64,000 nucleotides of DNA from CAZHZT01 sp964537285 (GCA_964537285.1 CAZHZT010000005.1:20367-84366); one strand, 5' to 3'; counted from the stretch's first letter, positions 1 through 10,052 are shown. Made by a program: numbers and translations. The notes: generated from the sequence alone by a model not told the origin.

Positions 1-2
1 TA

Positions 3-203
3 AAAACAACTTCTGAACTTTACATGCCGGTTTCAGGTAGGGTAATCGAATTCAATGATGCCTTAAGTGCAGATGGTGGTGACAATCCAGGGCTTGTGAA
101 CCAATCTCCCTACAAGGATGGATGGATCATTAAGATTGAAATGACGGATTCGTCCCAGTTAGAAGATTTACTTTCAGCTGAAGCTTACGAAGCAACGCTT
201 TAA
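3..203 (+). CDS. gcvH: Glycine cleavage system H protein, C-terminal part (cut by window start)
   Basis: Only the last 66 codons are present; the start lies before the window. The visible part reads SELYMPVSGRVIEFND, then NPGLVNQSPYKDGWIIKIEM, which is the conserved C-terminal half of GcvH: the MPVSG turn after the lipoyl hairpin, then the NxxPYxxGWxxK block. The lipoyl-lysine is upstream and is not seen. GcvH shuttles the aminomethyl group between the P, T and L proteins of glycine cleavage in the cytosol. It is followed 45 bp downstream, on the same strand, by the VanZ-like gene and then the TonB-like gene, so the three may be co-transcribed. Confidence 0.93.
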   Translation, partial: KTTSELYMPVSGRVIEFNDALSADGGDNPGLVNQSPYKDGWIIKIEMTDSSQLEDLLSAEAYEATL

Positions 204-248
204 TTATTTTCGTCAAAAGAATATTATTTCTTGGCCTGACACACCAAA

Positions 249-647
249 GTGTGCGTCAACTTCATCTTAAAAGTGAAGCAACAAAAGTTAAAGCTACTGC
301 TTCCGGTTTTTGCCTGGGCACTGCTCATTTTAGTGCTGTCAGCCCGGGCTAAAGTACAGATAAGGTCAGATTTTCTGGATTTGATCTCTTTTGACAAATG
401 GGCACATGCCTTTGTTTACGGCGTGCTTAGCTTTCTGAGCTTAAGAGCATTCCGGAGAGAAAAGAACAATCTCTTTACTGTGTTGATAATTATCGGGCTG
501 TGCAGTGCTTATGGTTTAAGCTTGGAATGGATGCAATATACATTTTTTCCAGACCGGTATTTCGAGTGGTTAGATGCTCTGGCAAATGCTGTAGGAGCAA
601 CAATAGGTGCAATTTTATTTAAATTTTATTATAAAACCAATCTTTAG
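249..647 (+). CDS. VanZ-like small membrane protein
   Basis: A 132-residue protein with about four hydrophobic segments (roughly 14-32, 50-68, 76-95, 105-128). The arrangement with FDKWAHAFVYGVLSFL at about 48-63 and EWMQYTFFPDRYFEWLDALANAVGATIGA at about 93-121 matches the VanZ/PF04892 family (K-x-x-H-x-x-x-Y/F-x-x-L and D-x-x-x-N-x-x-G). The function of chromosomal VanZ-like proteins is not settled; they are inner-membrane proteins, and a role in teicoplanin resistance is known only for some. The start shown is GTG at 249. No better ATG exists before the first membrane segment, so the exact start is uncertain. It lies between gcvH and a TonB-family gene, with a 3-bp gap to the latter. Confidence 0.8.
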   Translation: MCVNFILKVKQQKLKLLLPVFAWALLILVLSARAKVQIRSDFLDLISFDKWAHAFVYGVLSFLSLRAFRREKNNLFTVLIIIGLCSAYGLSLEWMQYTFFPDRYFEWLDALANAVGATIGAILFKFYYKTNL

Positions 648-650
648 CGT

Positions 651-1577
651 ATGACAATCCCAGCTGTGGACGGTACTTCATTAATGATTGGCGTTTTTGT
701 TCTCATAGGACTGATCATCGGTTTGATCGTTTTCTTTCGTATGAGATATGCGAATGCCGCTAAAAGTGATGTATCGGACAAGTATCGCAACAGTCCGCGT
801 AAGTCGCCTTTGGATTCCAGGACGAAATACCCGGAGTTCGATCCGTTCCGGCTTAGCAAGTCATTCTTAGCGGTGGGTACCATCGTATCCCTTGCCATAA
901 TAGTGCTGGCCTTTAATTGGACGACTTACGAAGAGGAAATTGATGTATCTCAATACCTCGTGGACCTGGAAGAAGAGGAGCTCGAAATTGAGCCGCCTCG
1001 TACTGCTGAACCTCCTCCACCTCCTCCGCCTCCTCCACCTCCGGTGATTGAAGAGGTCCCGGAAGAGGAAATTGAAGAAGAAGATGAGCCTGTATTCGAA
1101 GATCAGGACATTAATGTTGAAGAAGAAGCTCCACCTCCACCAGAACCTGAAGTAGAGGAAGCTCCGCCGCCGCCGCCGCCACCTCCGCCTCCTCGAAAGG
1201 AAGAGCCGGAAGAGATTTTCCGTCGGGTAGAAGCAATGCCGACCTTCCCTGGTTGCGAAGATGAGCCAGATGAATCTGCGCGTAAATCTTGTACTCAGGA
1301 AAAGATGCTTCAATTCATTTACAAGAACATCAAGTATCCGGTTATTGCTCGCGAAAACGGAATCGAGGGGAAAGCCTTCGTTGAATTCGTTGTGGGTAAA
1401 AACGGTTCAATTGGTGATGTGAAAGTTCTCCGTGATCCGGGAGGAGGACTTGGTGAAGAAGCAAAAAGAGTTATTGAATTGATGAATAATATGGGGCAGA
1501 AATGGTCACCTGGAAAACAACGGGGTAACCCGGTGAAGGTGGCTTATACATTGCCTGTAGTGTTTAAGTTGCAGTAG
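651..1577 (+). CDS. TonB family energy-transducer-like protein
   Basis: A 308-residue protein. It has two hydrophobic stretches (about 10-28 and 74-88), then a long acidic, proline-rich spacer (about 105-190; runs of 8-11 prolines alternating with Glu-rich stretches), then a C-terminal TonB domain (about 215-308). The TonB domain shows KYPVIARENGIEGKAFVEFVV at about 232 and GNPVKVAYTLPVVFKL at the end. TonB proteins span the periplasm and pass proton-motive energy to outer-membrane receptors. The polyproline rod fits that role. The sequence VEAMPTFPGCEDEPDESARKSC before the domain, with two Cys, is the usual Bacteroidota TonB linker. A rho-independent terminator follows 26 bp after the stop. 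The antisense Arg-rich frame is a shadow. Confidence 0.88.
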   Translation: MTIPAVDGTSLMIGVFVLIGLIIGLIVFFRMRYANAAKSDVSDKYRNSPRKSPLDSRTKYPEFDPFRLSKSFLAVGTIVSLAIIVLAFNWTTYEEEIDVSQYLVDLEEEELEIEPPRTAEPPPPPPPPPPPVIEEVPEEEIEEEDEPVFEDQDINVEEEAPPPPEPEVEEAPPPPPPPPPPRKEEPEEIFRRVEAMPTFPGCEDEPDESARKSCTQEKMLQFIYKNIKYPVIARENGIEGKAFVEFVVGKNGSIGDVKVLRDPGGGLGEEAKRVIELMNNMGQKWSPGKQRGNPVKVAYTLPVVFKLQ

Positions 1578-1596
1578 GGGAAAGCTCCTGCTAAAC

Positions 1597-1630
1597 AAAA
1601 AAAGGCTGTGCGATTGCACAGCCTTTTTTT
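1597..1630 (+). terminator. Rho-independent terminator after TonB gene
   Basis: GGCTGTGC (1604-1611), loop GATT, GCACAGCC (1616-1623), then seven T. It is preceded by a run of A, so it can also work for the convergent minus-strand PorP/SprF gene ending at 1649. Confidence 0.9.
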
Positions 1631-1648
1631 GTTTTAAGAACAGGGCGC

Positions 1649-2740
1649 TTAAAAATTGGCGCATCTCACACAGTTTCTATCTACATCTTCAAAGGCATCG
1701 AAGGTGTACCCTAAAACCAATTCTATGATAATAAGGGAGTTATCATTGCCAACGGATGCGTAAGGAGCTATTGAAAATCCTCCACTAAAGCCAAGTTGGA
1801 ATTTTTTAAACTCCAGTTGAACAACCCCAATAAGATCCGTAGGCATTTGTTGAGAAAACGCCGGATTGTTTAGCCTCATAGCAGGCCCTAAGCTAAGCAT
1901 TTGAAGCTCTTTCTTATTAAAGGGAACCTTAAATTGAGCTCCGAGAAGGATCTGCCAAACCGCACTACCTTGTTGAGCATATCGAACATAAATATTTGAC
2001 CCCAAATCAGAAAAGTAAAAGCTACCATAGGCTCCAAAGCGCGTAGAAACGTCAGCTTCTACATCAGCCTCATTATCAAAAAAAGATAAATTTGGCCTGT
2101 TGAGATGGTGAATAGAAAAACCAGCTATAAACCAAGGATATAGCTCATTTCCGAATCGACTTCTCTTGACAGAAGTGTAGTGCAAGCCTGTACTCAAGCT
2201 CATTTTGCTCGCCGAAAGCGGCCCCTCAAACCGACCGCCTTCGGTTGTTGCACCAGGATCAAATGCCCCGAGCCCGTCGAACTGATTGGGAAACTGTAAT
2301 CCGCTTGTTTTCAAACGTTTTTGTAATAAAGCTCCTTGAAAACCTAAAGATAAAAGCTCACCGGTGGCTTCGTTCAATGCGATGTGGAAAGCCGCATTGG
2401 CTCCTATATTGCTAAACTTAATAGCAGGTTCTTCATTCCGGTAAGGAAAGTCTTCACTTTCAGCAAAAATACCCAGCCCCGTAAAAAAACCTCTGGTACA
2501 GAAAGGCAAGCGAGTATCTACAGCTACCCCTGCATGTTCGAAACTGGTGCTAGGGTATGCATCAAACCATTGATTCCGGTACTGAATGACAAAACGAGTG
2601 TCTCCGTGAGCAATATTTCCGGTCAGTGCCGGATTAAGGAATACGGGGTTAGAGCGAAATTGTGTAAAGATGGCATCCTGTGCACACAGGGAGTTAGCAA
2701 GGCAAAGGCATAGACTTAGGGTAAAAGTTATTTGGTTCAT
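1649..2740 (-). CDS. PorP/SprF family type IX secretion-associated membrane protein
   Basis: A 363-residue protein with a signal peptide (about 1-20, ending LANSLCAQ), then the family hallmark QDAIFTQFRSNPVFLNPALTG and IQYRNQWF. The remainder is an alternating beta-strand pattern ending in ELVLGYTFD, which suits an outer-membrane beta-barrel. PorP/SprF proteins work with T9SS and often anchor or help export one specific partner encoded next door. Here the giant CHU_C-type cargo lies only 10 bp upstream on the same strand, the classic sprB-sprF-like pairing. The C-terminus carries two Cys (CVRCANF), which is unusual but not diagnostic. Confidence 0.9.
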   Translation of the reverse strand: MNQITFTLSLCLCLANSLCAQDAIFTQFRSNPVFLNPALTGNIAHGDTRFVIQYRNQWFDAYPSTSFEHAGVAVDTRLPFCTRGFFTGLGIFAESEDFPYRNEEPAIKFSNIGANAAFHIALNEATGELLSLGFQGALLQKRLKTSGLQFPNQFDGLGAFDPGATTEGGRFEGPLSASKMSLSTGLHYTSVKRSRFGNELYPWFIAGFSIHHLNRPNLSFFDNEADVEADVSTRFGAYGSFYFSDLGSNIYVRYAQQGSAVWQILLGAQFKVPFNKKELQMLSLGPAMRLNNPAFSQQMPTDLIGVVQLEFKKFQLGFSGGFSIAPYASVGNDNSLIIIELVLGYTFDAFEDVDRNCVRCANF

Positions 2741-2750
2741 AATTGAGAAT

Positions 2751-5700
2751 TTACCGGATTAATTTGAGGTTTGATCTAATGGTGCGCACTTCGTCTAGCT
2801 GTTGAACTTGTATAAGCGTTTTATAATCGCCACTAGGCATTGGCTCGCCCTTAAACGTACCATCCCAGCCTTCTCGTTCTATGTTGTGCGGGAAATTTTC
2901 CTTTTTGAAAACCAATGTTCCCCATCGATCAAAAATCTCCATTGATTTTACTTCTTCTACACAAGGATAATTACTAAAAATGGTGAAATAGTCATTCTCA
3001 TTATCACAATTGCCCGCTAGATCGCATGGTGTAAAAGCATTAGGGACGTAAATTTCAACTTTTTGCTCCACAGGAACAGTGATGGATGCTGACTTAACAC
3101 AACTTCCCAGCGAAGCAAAAACGGTGTATTCAGATGTTTCTAAAGGCTGAACTTCTATAAATTCGAGGGTAGAGTCTGAAAGTATGTTAGGACCAAGCCA
3201 TTGATAACTCAGGCCATTAACGGTTACTTTAGGCTCTAAAATAATTTGTTGGCACTTCCTGATTTCCTGAAACTCCGGAAACCGGAAAAAGATATCCCAA
3301 TCGGGAGGTTCAGGGAGCGAAACGACCGCAGTGTCCAGGCAACCTTTAGAATCGCGTATAAAATAAGTGTACTCCCCAGCTATCAAGCTATCAAAGACAA
3401 ATTGTACCGGAGTGAAGTTCGTATTGGCACTTATTTCATACTGTGGGTTGCCAAGATAAGGAGTTCCTCCGGAGATGCTATCAATTTCGATGCGCCCAAA
3501 ATCACCAAAACAAGGCGGAGTTTGAGCAATGAAGTTCACTTGTATAGGATCGGGATGTTCTACAATGATACTTCTTTCAAATTGGCATGCCGCCTGATCC
3601 TGGATTGTTACGGTATAGATACCTGCTAATAAGCTATCTACTGTCGAGGAAGTGGCTTGATTATTCCAGAAATAACTATAAGGAGGCGTTCCCCCCGTGG
3701 CTGCAACTGTTATAGATCCGTTCGGTTCATTGTAACAAGCCGCATTCTCCAACTCTACCAAAACAGCCCCTAATGCCGTAATGGGCTCCAAAATACTATC
3801 AGTAAGCACAATGGTGCAGCCAATGCTATCGGTAACGGTTACTTGATGCATACCCGCAGGTAGCCCAACCGCGGGATTGATATCCTGACCATCTGACCAG
3901 CCGTAGGCATAAGGAGGATTTCCGGTATTGATTATTACCTCTATGCTTCCATTATTGCCTCCATTGCAAGAAACATTTTCAAGAACATCAGTAGAAGCTT
4001 CCAGTGGAACTCCAACGAGTAGAGTCAAAGAGGTGTCCTTTGCGCATCCACCATTAGATATCCAAAGGTTGGCGATGAATTTACCCGTTTCCGGGTAGGT
4101 GTGCGTCGGATTGGATTGCTGACTGAAAGTGTTGTCTCCAAAGCTCCATTGGAGACTGTCAAAATTGACAGATAAATTGGTAAAGCTAACCATGCTAGGG
4201 GCACAGGGTGAAGTGACATAATCAAAATCAATACCTATTTCTGGTGTAGCGTTTACATCGACTAGCGGTAAATCGGCTTGAGCGCTACAGCCGAACAAGT
4301 CCGCGATGAGGGTGGTAAGATGTTCCCCCGGAGTGGAGTAAGTGACCGTCGGGTTCGTCTCCGTAGAGGAGTTAGGGGCTTCGTCAAAAATCCACTCAAA
4401 GCTGGTAGCATTAGGCGTTGTATTTTCGTAAAAAATGGTCTGTATGCATGGATCTGGCTGTGTATAAGTAAACGATGGCAAAGGAATTTCCTGCACTTGC
4501 ACTGGTAAAGCAATAGTATCATAGCACATATTTCCATTGACGACAGCAAGCGTGGCGATATATTCCTGAGCAGCATTGTAAGTTTGAATCGGATTAGGGT
4601 TGCCGCCGGTGATATTACCATTGCCAAAATCCCAGAACCAATTGGTTACATCAGAGGAAGAAGCATCTGTAAATGTTGTTTCACTTCCGGCACAAATGGT
4701 ATCTTGTACTATAAAGTCGGCGGTAGGGATAGAAAGCGCTTCGACCTGTCCGGTAAAGGTATTCGAACAAGCCTGGGGGGCTGCAGGAGAGGTCGCTATT
4801 ACTGTATAGTAATATGTTGTATCAGAAGGATATTGATGCGACACTAAAGTGCTGGTTGTACTGTCGCCATCCCCAAATAACAGAAGAATATTGGCCACAT
4901 CCGAATTGACTTCAAATTGAACGGACTGGTTTTGGCAAACCTCAGGATCTACGGTTACCGAAAGACTAGGTGCGGGCAATACATTTATAGTAGCCGTTGT
5001 ATCATCAAATCCGCAGCCGTATACCCGCATAGTTACTTCAATCGTAGAATCTACATTGGTGATTATGCTGAAATTCACCGTATCGCCGAATAAGGTATTC
5101 CCATTCGATAAAAAAAACTCCGCCCCTTGAACGCCCGAACCATTGATAAGTTGAATACTTTCTCCGGAACAATATTCCATTTTACCCATATTTAAAAAGG
5201 CCATTACATCAGAAGGGATAACAATGACTTCCTCAAAATAGGTGATTGTATCGCAATCGTTTCCAACCGTAAGTCCAATCATAAAGGCTGTTGTTTCCTC
5301 CACAATATAAATATGTGGAGGTGGTTGTTGGCCATCAAAGGTAGTCCCGTCACCGAAGTTCCATTGCCAGAACAGCGCATTATTAGCTGAGATGTTATTA
5401 AAATTCAAGGCCTCTCCACTGCATATCGTATCCAGATTAATAAAAAACTCCGGACTGGGGCCTGCTTTAACAAACAGGTTTGCGGAAACGGTAACCGTTC
5501 CACATCCGTTAGTGGCAGAAAGTGAGATCGTGAAGTTAGTATCTTGTCCGGGGGCTAAGAAGACCATGGGATCCGGGTTCTGTAAATCACTTGTCACGCC
5601 ATTTCCAAAGTCCCATAGATAGGTTACGTTTGTATCAGGCGTATTATTAAAAAAAGAAATGCTATCCCCGGAGCAAATTTCTGTAGCTGACAGGCTAAAG

Positions 5701-7541
5701 GCAGCGCTGGGAGGGGGTTCTACAATAACAGTAGATGTAAAGACTGCTTCACAACCGCCCTGTTGGGTAATCGTAAGTGTTACATCGTAAATATCAGGCG
5801 AGGAATAGGTGTGGCAAGGGGCTAGCTGATTGGAGGTAGAGTTATCGCCAAAATCCCACTCAATAGACGTAAACCCGGCAGAGGTGTTTATCGTATCAAA
5901 ACAAAGGGTATTGCCATTGCAATCAGAGACTATAAAACCTGCAAACAGCTCAGGAAAGACCTCGATGGTTTTTGTTATAGAAGCAAAGCAAGTATCATTG
6001 GCCGAAGCGATGAATGGGTATTCATAAGTTACGGTATGGATCCCCAAACCTGTTTGCTGTGGGTCGAAGTTGGTCGCATTAACACCATTTATCCAAAAAG
6101 TACCTCCTTCAGGTTCTCCGATTAAAGGGAAAGCCGGTTGAGAGATACAAACACTAAGGGGCAAATCAAAATTGAGTTGATCGGTTTGAATCACGTTAAT
6201 TTCCACACTGGCTGGATTGATGCAAAAGCCTTCGAAGGTTATGGTATTATTTCCCGGAGCAGTAGAAGGTTCAAATAAACAATCTGGGAGTGGATCCCCG
6301 TTCAATAGGCAACTACCATCCAGCGAAGCAGGGATCACCCCAAGAGAGAAACTACTAGAGCCTGAGCAAAGACTTGTGTCGCCCATTGAAAATGCAGCAT
6401 CCACCTCTTCAATTACCAGGAAGGTATCCGTTCGCACCTGATCGCCACAATCGGTATCGGGCAACGTAGCTTGTACCGTATGCATCCCAGGTCCCAAGGG
6501 AAAAGGAAATGCATTGACTATATTCCCATCAACTTCATAAATGGCATCATCATTAAAAGGGGAAGGGGTATAATCCAGGGAATTGCAAGCTGTAGCTTGT
6601 GGGGCGAGCGACAAGGTTGCGGCATCGTTTACATCAAAATCAATAGCGGCCACATCAGGATTCTGACAGGCGTTATTCACTTCCAGAAAGATCGTTATCG
6701 GCCCAGCCTCCGCAAAGGTAACGCAAGTATCTATCGTAGGATCGCCGCCAACTCCGGCAATACTTCCGGGAGGATCACTTGTCCACTCGTAAGTGGACAA
6801 GACGGCATTTTGAGAACCCGCCCCATCCAGACAAACTTGGTTTCCACATACAATAAAGGGTTCCATATCGTTTTCCACGCCTGAAATGACCTGGATATCA
6901 GCTATGGCCGTATCAATGACGTTGATCGTTTGGGTTAAGTCATCGGTGCCGCAGCCATTCTCAACAACAAGGGTGACGTTGTAAGTGCCCGAATTGGCGT
7001 AGGTGTGTTCTCCATTGGTATCGCTGTTTCCATCGCCATAGTTCCATTCGATGATCATGAAATCGGGAGTGTTGGGGCATTCATTCGCATTAAAGGTTGT
7101 ATTAGAACCTACGCAGGGGGTTGGTGGCGGGTTGAATTGCGCCTGGGGTAAATTGCAGAAAGTAAGTTTAAACCCATTATTTAAGGAAGGTTCTCCATTA
7201 TTGAGAAAAGTCTCAACGAATATGTTGAAATCTGTCTTGTCCGTACAGGTTCCAAAAAAGTCTGACAAGTCATACTCATGAAATTGAGCTGCCGGATTTC
7301 CACTTCCCGGTACGGTAGTGACATCTCCGTCATCCCACTCAATTTCAAAATAATCAATCGTATTGGCCGGGAAACTAGGGTCTACCTCGATTTCCACACA
7401 AAGGTCATACATTGATTGCGTTAAACAGATGGTTTGATTTCCATCGCAGGTGGAGATGGTTGGTTCGTTGACTTGGGCTTGGGAGGTTGTATAAAGGAAA
7501 AAAAGTGTTAGGATTAAAAAAAAAGAATGATTGTGTTTCAT
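2751..7541 (-). CDS. Giant secreted PKD/SprB-repeat protein with type B T9SS (gliding-motility) C-terminal domain
   Basis: A 1596-residue protein with a signal peptide (about 1-22, TTSQAQ). Many PKD domains follow, recognised by repeats such as WNYGDGNSD...HTY..SGTYNVTL, WDFGDNSTS, WDFGNGVTS and WQWNFGDGTTF, over about 140-1180. Three SprB-type repeats (VSCNGGNNGSI, AACYNEPNGSI, PPCFGDFGRIEI) span about 1185-1420. The C-terminal type B sorting domain (about 1500-1596) has VPNAFTPC, MEIFDRWGTLVF, GWDGTFKGEPMPSGDY and RSNLKLIR. Such proteins are exported by T9SS to the cell surface and act as adhesins or in gliding. The PorP/SprF gene directly downstream is its probable partner. The many Cys residues suggest disulfide cross-linking outside the cell. 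The exact ligand is unknown. Confidence 0.93.
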   Translation of the reverse strand: MKHNHSFFLILTLFFLYTTSQAQVNEPTISTCDGNQTICLTQSMYDLCVEIEVDPSFPANTIDYFEIEWDDGDVTTVPGSGNPAAQFHEYDLSDFFGTCTDKTDFNIFVETFLNNGEPSLNNGFKLTFCNLPQAQFNPPPTPCVGSNTTFNANECPNTPDFMIIEWNYGDGNSDTNGEHTYANSGTYNVTLVVENGCGTDDLTQTINVIDTAIADIQVISGVENDMEPFIVCGNQVCLDGAGSQNAVLSTYEWTSDPPGSIAGVGGDPTIDTCVTFAEAGPITIFLEVNNACQNPDVAAIDFDVNDAATLSLAPQATACNSLDYTPSPFNDDAIYEVDGNIVNAFPFPLGPGMHTVQATLPDTDCGDQVRTDTFLVIEEVDAAFSMGDTSLCSGSSSFSLGVIPASLDGSCLLNGDPLPDCLFEPSTAPGNNTITFEGFCINPASVEINVIQTDQLNFDLPLSVCISQPAFPLIGEPEGGTFWINGVNATNFDPQQTGLGIHTVTYEYPFIASANDTCFASITKTIEVFPELFAGFIVSDCNGNTLCFDTINTSAGFTSIEWDFGDNSTSNQLAPCHTYSSPDIYDVTLTITQQGGCEAVFTSTVIVEPPPSAAFSLSATEICSGDSISFFNNTPDTNVTYLWDFGNGVTSDLQNPDPMVFLAPGQDTNFTISLSATNGCGTVTVSANLFVKAGPSPEFFINLDTICSGEALNFNNISANNALFWQWNFGDGTTFDGQQPPPHIYIVEETTAFMIGLTVGNDCDTITYFEEVIVIPSDVMAFLNMGKMEYCSGESIQLINGSGVQGAEFFLSNGNTLFGDTVNFSIITNVDSTIEVTMRVYGCGFDDTTATINVLPAPSLSVTVDPEVCQNQSVQFEVNSDVANILLLFGDGDSTTSTLVSHQYPSDTTYYYTVIATSPAAPQACSNTFTGQVEALSIPTADFIVQDTICAGSETTFTDASSSDVTNWFWDFGNGNITGGNPNPIQTYNAAQEYIATLAVVNGNMCYDTIALPVQVQEIPLPSFTYTQPDPCIQTIFYENTTPNATSFEWIFDEAPNSSTETNPTVTYSTPGEHLTTLIADLFGCSAQADLPLVDVNATPEIGIDFDYVTSPCAPSMVSFTNLSVNFDSLQWSFGDNTFSQQSNPTHTYPETGKFIANLWISNGGCAKDTSLTLLVGVPLEASTDVLENVSCNGGNNGSIEVIINTGNPPYAYGWSDGQDINPAVGLPAGMHQVTVTDSIGCTIVLTDSILEPITALGAVLVELENAACYNEPNGSITVAATGGTPPYSYFWNNQATSSTVDSLLAGIYTVTIQDQAACQFERSIIVEHPDPIQVNFIAQTPPCFGDFGRIEIDSISGGTPYLGNPQYEISANTNFTPVQFVFDSLIAGEYTYFIRDSKGCLDTAVVSLPEPPDWDIFFRFPEFQEIRKCQQIILEPKVTVNGLSYQWLGPNILSDSTLEFIEVQPLETSEYTVFASLGSCVKSASITVPVEQKVEIYVPNAFTPCDLAGNCDNENDYFTIFSNYPCVEEVKSMEIFDRWGTLVFKKENFPHNIEREGWDGTFKGEPMPSGDYKTLIQVQQLDEVRTIRSNLKLIR

Positions 7542-7706
7542 GAAAAATTTCGGTATTTTGGTGAAATGGACAGTTCTTCAGAACTAGTCTTAAATTTGGT
7601 GTAAAAATAACGCTAAAATACGAGTGAAAAAATTTTTCTACTGATGGCAACGAATTACTTTTTTATACAACTTTTACGTATAATTTCCATATCGGGAACT
7701 CGCCGC
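7542..7706. other. Short intergenic gap between giant T9SS cargo and VWA gene
   Basis: AT-rich upstream region of the minus-strand giant cargo gene. It should contain that gene's promoter, but no convincing TAnnTTTG box was found. Confidence 0.4.
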
Positions 7707-10001
7707 TCACATTTCTTCCAATAAATCCTTTAAATTTACATAGCTCATAGATATTAACGGAATCGCATCCCGGTCCCAGGTGCTGGGGCTTTTTCTTATC
7801 ATGAGTTTACATTGCTTCATTGCCGAAGCAATATCCTCTGTAATTCCAGCCAGGAACTGGTCGTCGCTGGCAATAAGGCGAGGAAGTTTTTCATAATAAT
7901 CCCCTTTTTCTTTGAGAAAACCTTTAAATTCTTCTGCCAAGGCAACACTTTCCCCGTTTTGCATACGTTCAAAATGAATTTTTAAAAACTCCAGATCACT
8001 TTTTACCACCTCTTTTTGGTATTTTAAGAATTGTTTTTGCTCTTCCTGAAGGTTTTTAATATGCGCCTGGATTTTAGTCTCATCTGTTGCGTCAGGGCAA
8101 AGAGAAAGATATTTTTTATAGCCTTCAATAGCTTCTCCATAATAATCGTTGGCTTCTTTCATTAGAGCAAGGTTAAAATGACCATTACAATCATTAGGTT
8201 GAACACTCGTAAATGCCATGCAGGCTTCCATGGCTTCGTCGTATTTTTCTTTCTTTATGGCAACTAATCCGTCATTAAAATGCTGAATAGAAGAAGCCGA
8301 TAGATTAAGCGTTGAAGGAGCTGGTTTAGGTATATAGGTTCGACTAAAGCGTCGGAATGCGCGGTGGAGTTCCACCTGATTTTGAGCATTGAGGTATTTG
8401 CCCCCCGATATTTGCGCCAGAAACTGAAGGTCTCGTTCTGCAGGCGAGCCGGGCGGGATATTGAAGCCTACGGTGTAGTAACTTACTTGAGGGGCGCCGG
8501 CGGTACTCCCCCCTCCACAATGATTTGCTTGAATGAAAGTTGTTTTCTGGCCTAAATTACCTGAATTATAGATGCCAGGTGGCCGGATATTTGAGCAAGT
8601 CGCCTGGCCATCGCTGAGGATGATGAGTTTACCTTTTTGCTGATTGGTCTCTATCAGGCGCTCTGCCAATTTGCATTCGGCTTTTTCAATCGCCTTACCA
8701 AGGGGAGTTCCGCCACCGGCTGTCATTTGGTTAATCCTTTTTTCAACTTCCGAGAAGTCGGTTTCGAAACCAGAGATTTTAAAGGTTGGATTTTCTACGC
8801 ATGCACCTCTAAAGCCTAAGACACCCACTTCTGGTTGAATTCCGCTAGCATTGTTTTTCATACCATCCAGCGTCTGTTTTGCGGCTATTTTAGCTTCTGA
8901 CAGCTTGCTGGTGCTGCCTGTACCTCTATCGTTCATACTGCCGGAAAGGTCGAAAAGGAAGAGGGTGGATGAGGTGTTTTTAATACAATTGCCACTCTTT
9001 ACTTTTTCTTCCAACTTTGATTGGACTTCTTCTCTTAAAAGTTTGTTTACTTTTCCCCAAACAAGGTTCACGCTTAGGCTAAACTGATTTAGCCAAGCTT
9101 TAACTTGACTTCGGTTATTTCCTATGCCTACTGTATAAACATTTACTTTCGTTCCCACTTTTACTACATACCGAACTACTTTTCCTTTATGTAGAACATG
9201 GTTTTCTTTTGTAAAATTAGTAATAGAATAAGGTTTTTCCCCTAACTTAGTTACAATTGAGCCCAATATTGGCAAATCCACCTCATGACAGTCCATAACA
9301 TAGTTATTTCCTCCATAAGGGGCTGTATACTCGGCGCGACTTCTCATCACATTAAAAACAAATTCTTCTGTACAACATGGATTTATTTTTGAATCACATA
9401 TTTCTTCACTTAGGGAGTAAAAATGATAGTTTGGACCATTTTTATCATAAGTTGTAACTATATCCGGATGGGCTGGGCACAAGTTTTCCGGATCATTTAG
9501 TAATTTTAACTCCTCGATATAACTATGTGGTAAATCAAAGAACCCTCTTTGAGGTAAATTTAACTTCCCGGATAAACTTTGGGCAATTTCAATCACAAAA
9601 CTTACACAATCCGAAACTGTCAACTCATATTGCTTAGAATTCCATTTATCTTTTATTAGAAGAGCATTTTCATATTCACTTTTATTCACTTCTACGGTTA
9701 AACCCACATCTTTTTGAGTTAAAAAATCATCCTTTATGTTGCCCTCAACGGACCCTATTGCAATACTAAGAACCCCTTGACTTGTCTTTTTAGGATAAAA
9801 CCCCCAACACCCTTCAACAATAGTCATCTTCTGTATAGGATCTTCCTTAATGAAAGAAATAAAAGCATGGCCAGCAGTTTTATCGTCCCAACTTTCCTTT
9901 TTTGCATAAAAAACCAAGAAACGTTTATCTTGACCATATAAATTACTGCAAAGGGCTAGGGCAAATAGAATGAAAAAAAATAAACTTCTCATATCCATCA
10001 A
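7707..10001 (-). CDS. VWA-domain protein with N-terminal papain-like region and C-terminal TPR
   Basis: A 764-residue exported protein; signal peptide at about 1-23 (ALCSNLYGQ). Region 1 (about 25-170) contains GHAFISF near 44 and SDCVSFV near 131. A His in a G-H-x-x-x-x-F strand followed by an N/D-C-x-x-F/W helix is the layout of circularly permuted papain-like (NlpC/P60-related) hydrolases, so a thiol hydrolase domain is possible (inference). Region 2 (about 345-560) is a von Willebrand A domain with the MIDAS motif DLSGSMNDRG near 352, a Thr site in GGGTPLGKAI and the ILSDGQATC strand. Region 3 (about 575-665) reads as TPR helices, followed by a charged helical tail. VWA domains bind metal-dependent ligands. 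No partner is obvious nearby. The gene is flanked by secreted-protein genes on the same strand. Confidence 0.75.
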   Translation of the reverse strand: MMDMRSLFFFILFALALCSNLYGQDKRFLVFYAKKESWDDKTAGHAFISFIKEDPIQKMTIVEGCWGFYPKKTSQGVLSIAIGSVEGNIKDDFLTQKDVGLTVEVNKSEYENALLIKDKWNSKQYELTVSDCVSFVIEIAQSLSGKLNLPQRGFFDLPHSYIEELKLLNDPENLCPAHPDIVTTYDKNGPNYHFYSLSEEICDSKINPCCTEEFVFNVMRSRAEYTAPYGGNNYVMDCHEVDLPILGSIVTKLGEKPYSITNFTKENHVLHKGKVVRYVVKVGTKVNVYTVGIGNNRSQVKAWLNQFSLSVNLVWGKVNKLLREEVQSKLEEKVKSGNCIKNTSSTLFLFDLSGSMNDRGTGSTSKLSEAKIAAKQTLDGMKNNASGIQPEVGVLGFRGACVENPTFKISGFETDFSEVEKRINQMTAGGGTPLGKAIEKAECKLAERLIETNQQKGKLIILSDGQATCSNIRPPGIYNSGNLGQKTTFIQANHCGGGSTAGAPQVSYYTVGFNIPPGSPAERDLQFLAQISGGKYLNAQNQVELHRAFRRFSRTYIPKPAPSTLNLSASSIQHFNDGLVAIKKEKYDEAMEACMAFTSVQPNDCNGHFNLALMKEANDYYGEAIEGYKKYLSLCPDATDETKIQAHIKNLQEEQKQFLKYQKEVVKSDLEFLKIHFERMQNGESVALAEEFKGFLKEKGDYYEKLPRLIASDDQFLAGITEDIASAMKQCKLMIRKSPSTWDRDAIPLISMSYVNLKDLLEEM

Positions 10002-10052
10002 TTTTTGATTAAGGATCGATTGTTTTCCCTTTTGATCTTAAAAAATATTCTT

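Noticed and set aside
867..1313. Arg/Trp-rich 148-residue antisense frame
   Set aside because: It is the complement of the polyproline/Glu-rich TonB spacer; low-complexity shadow.
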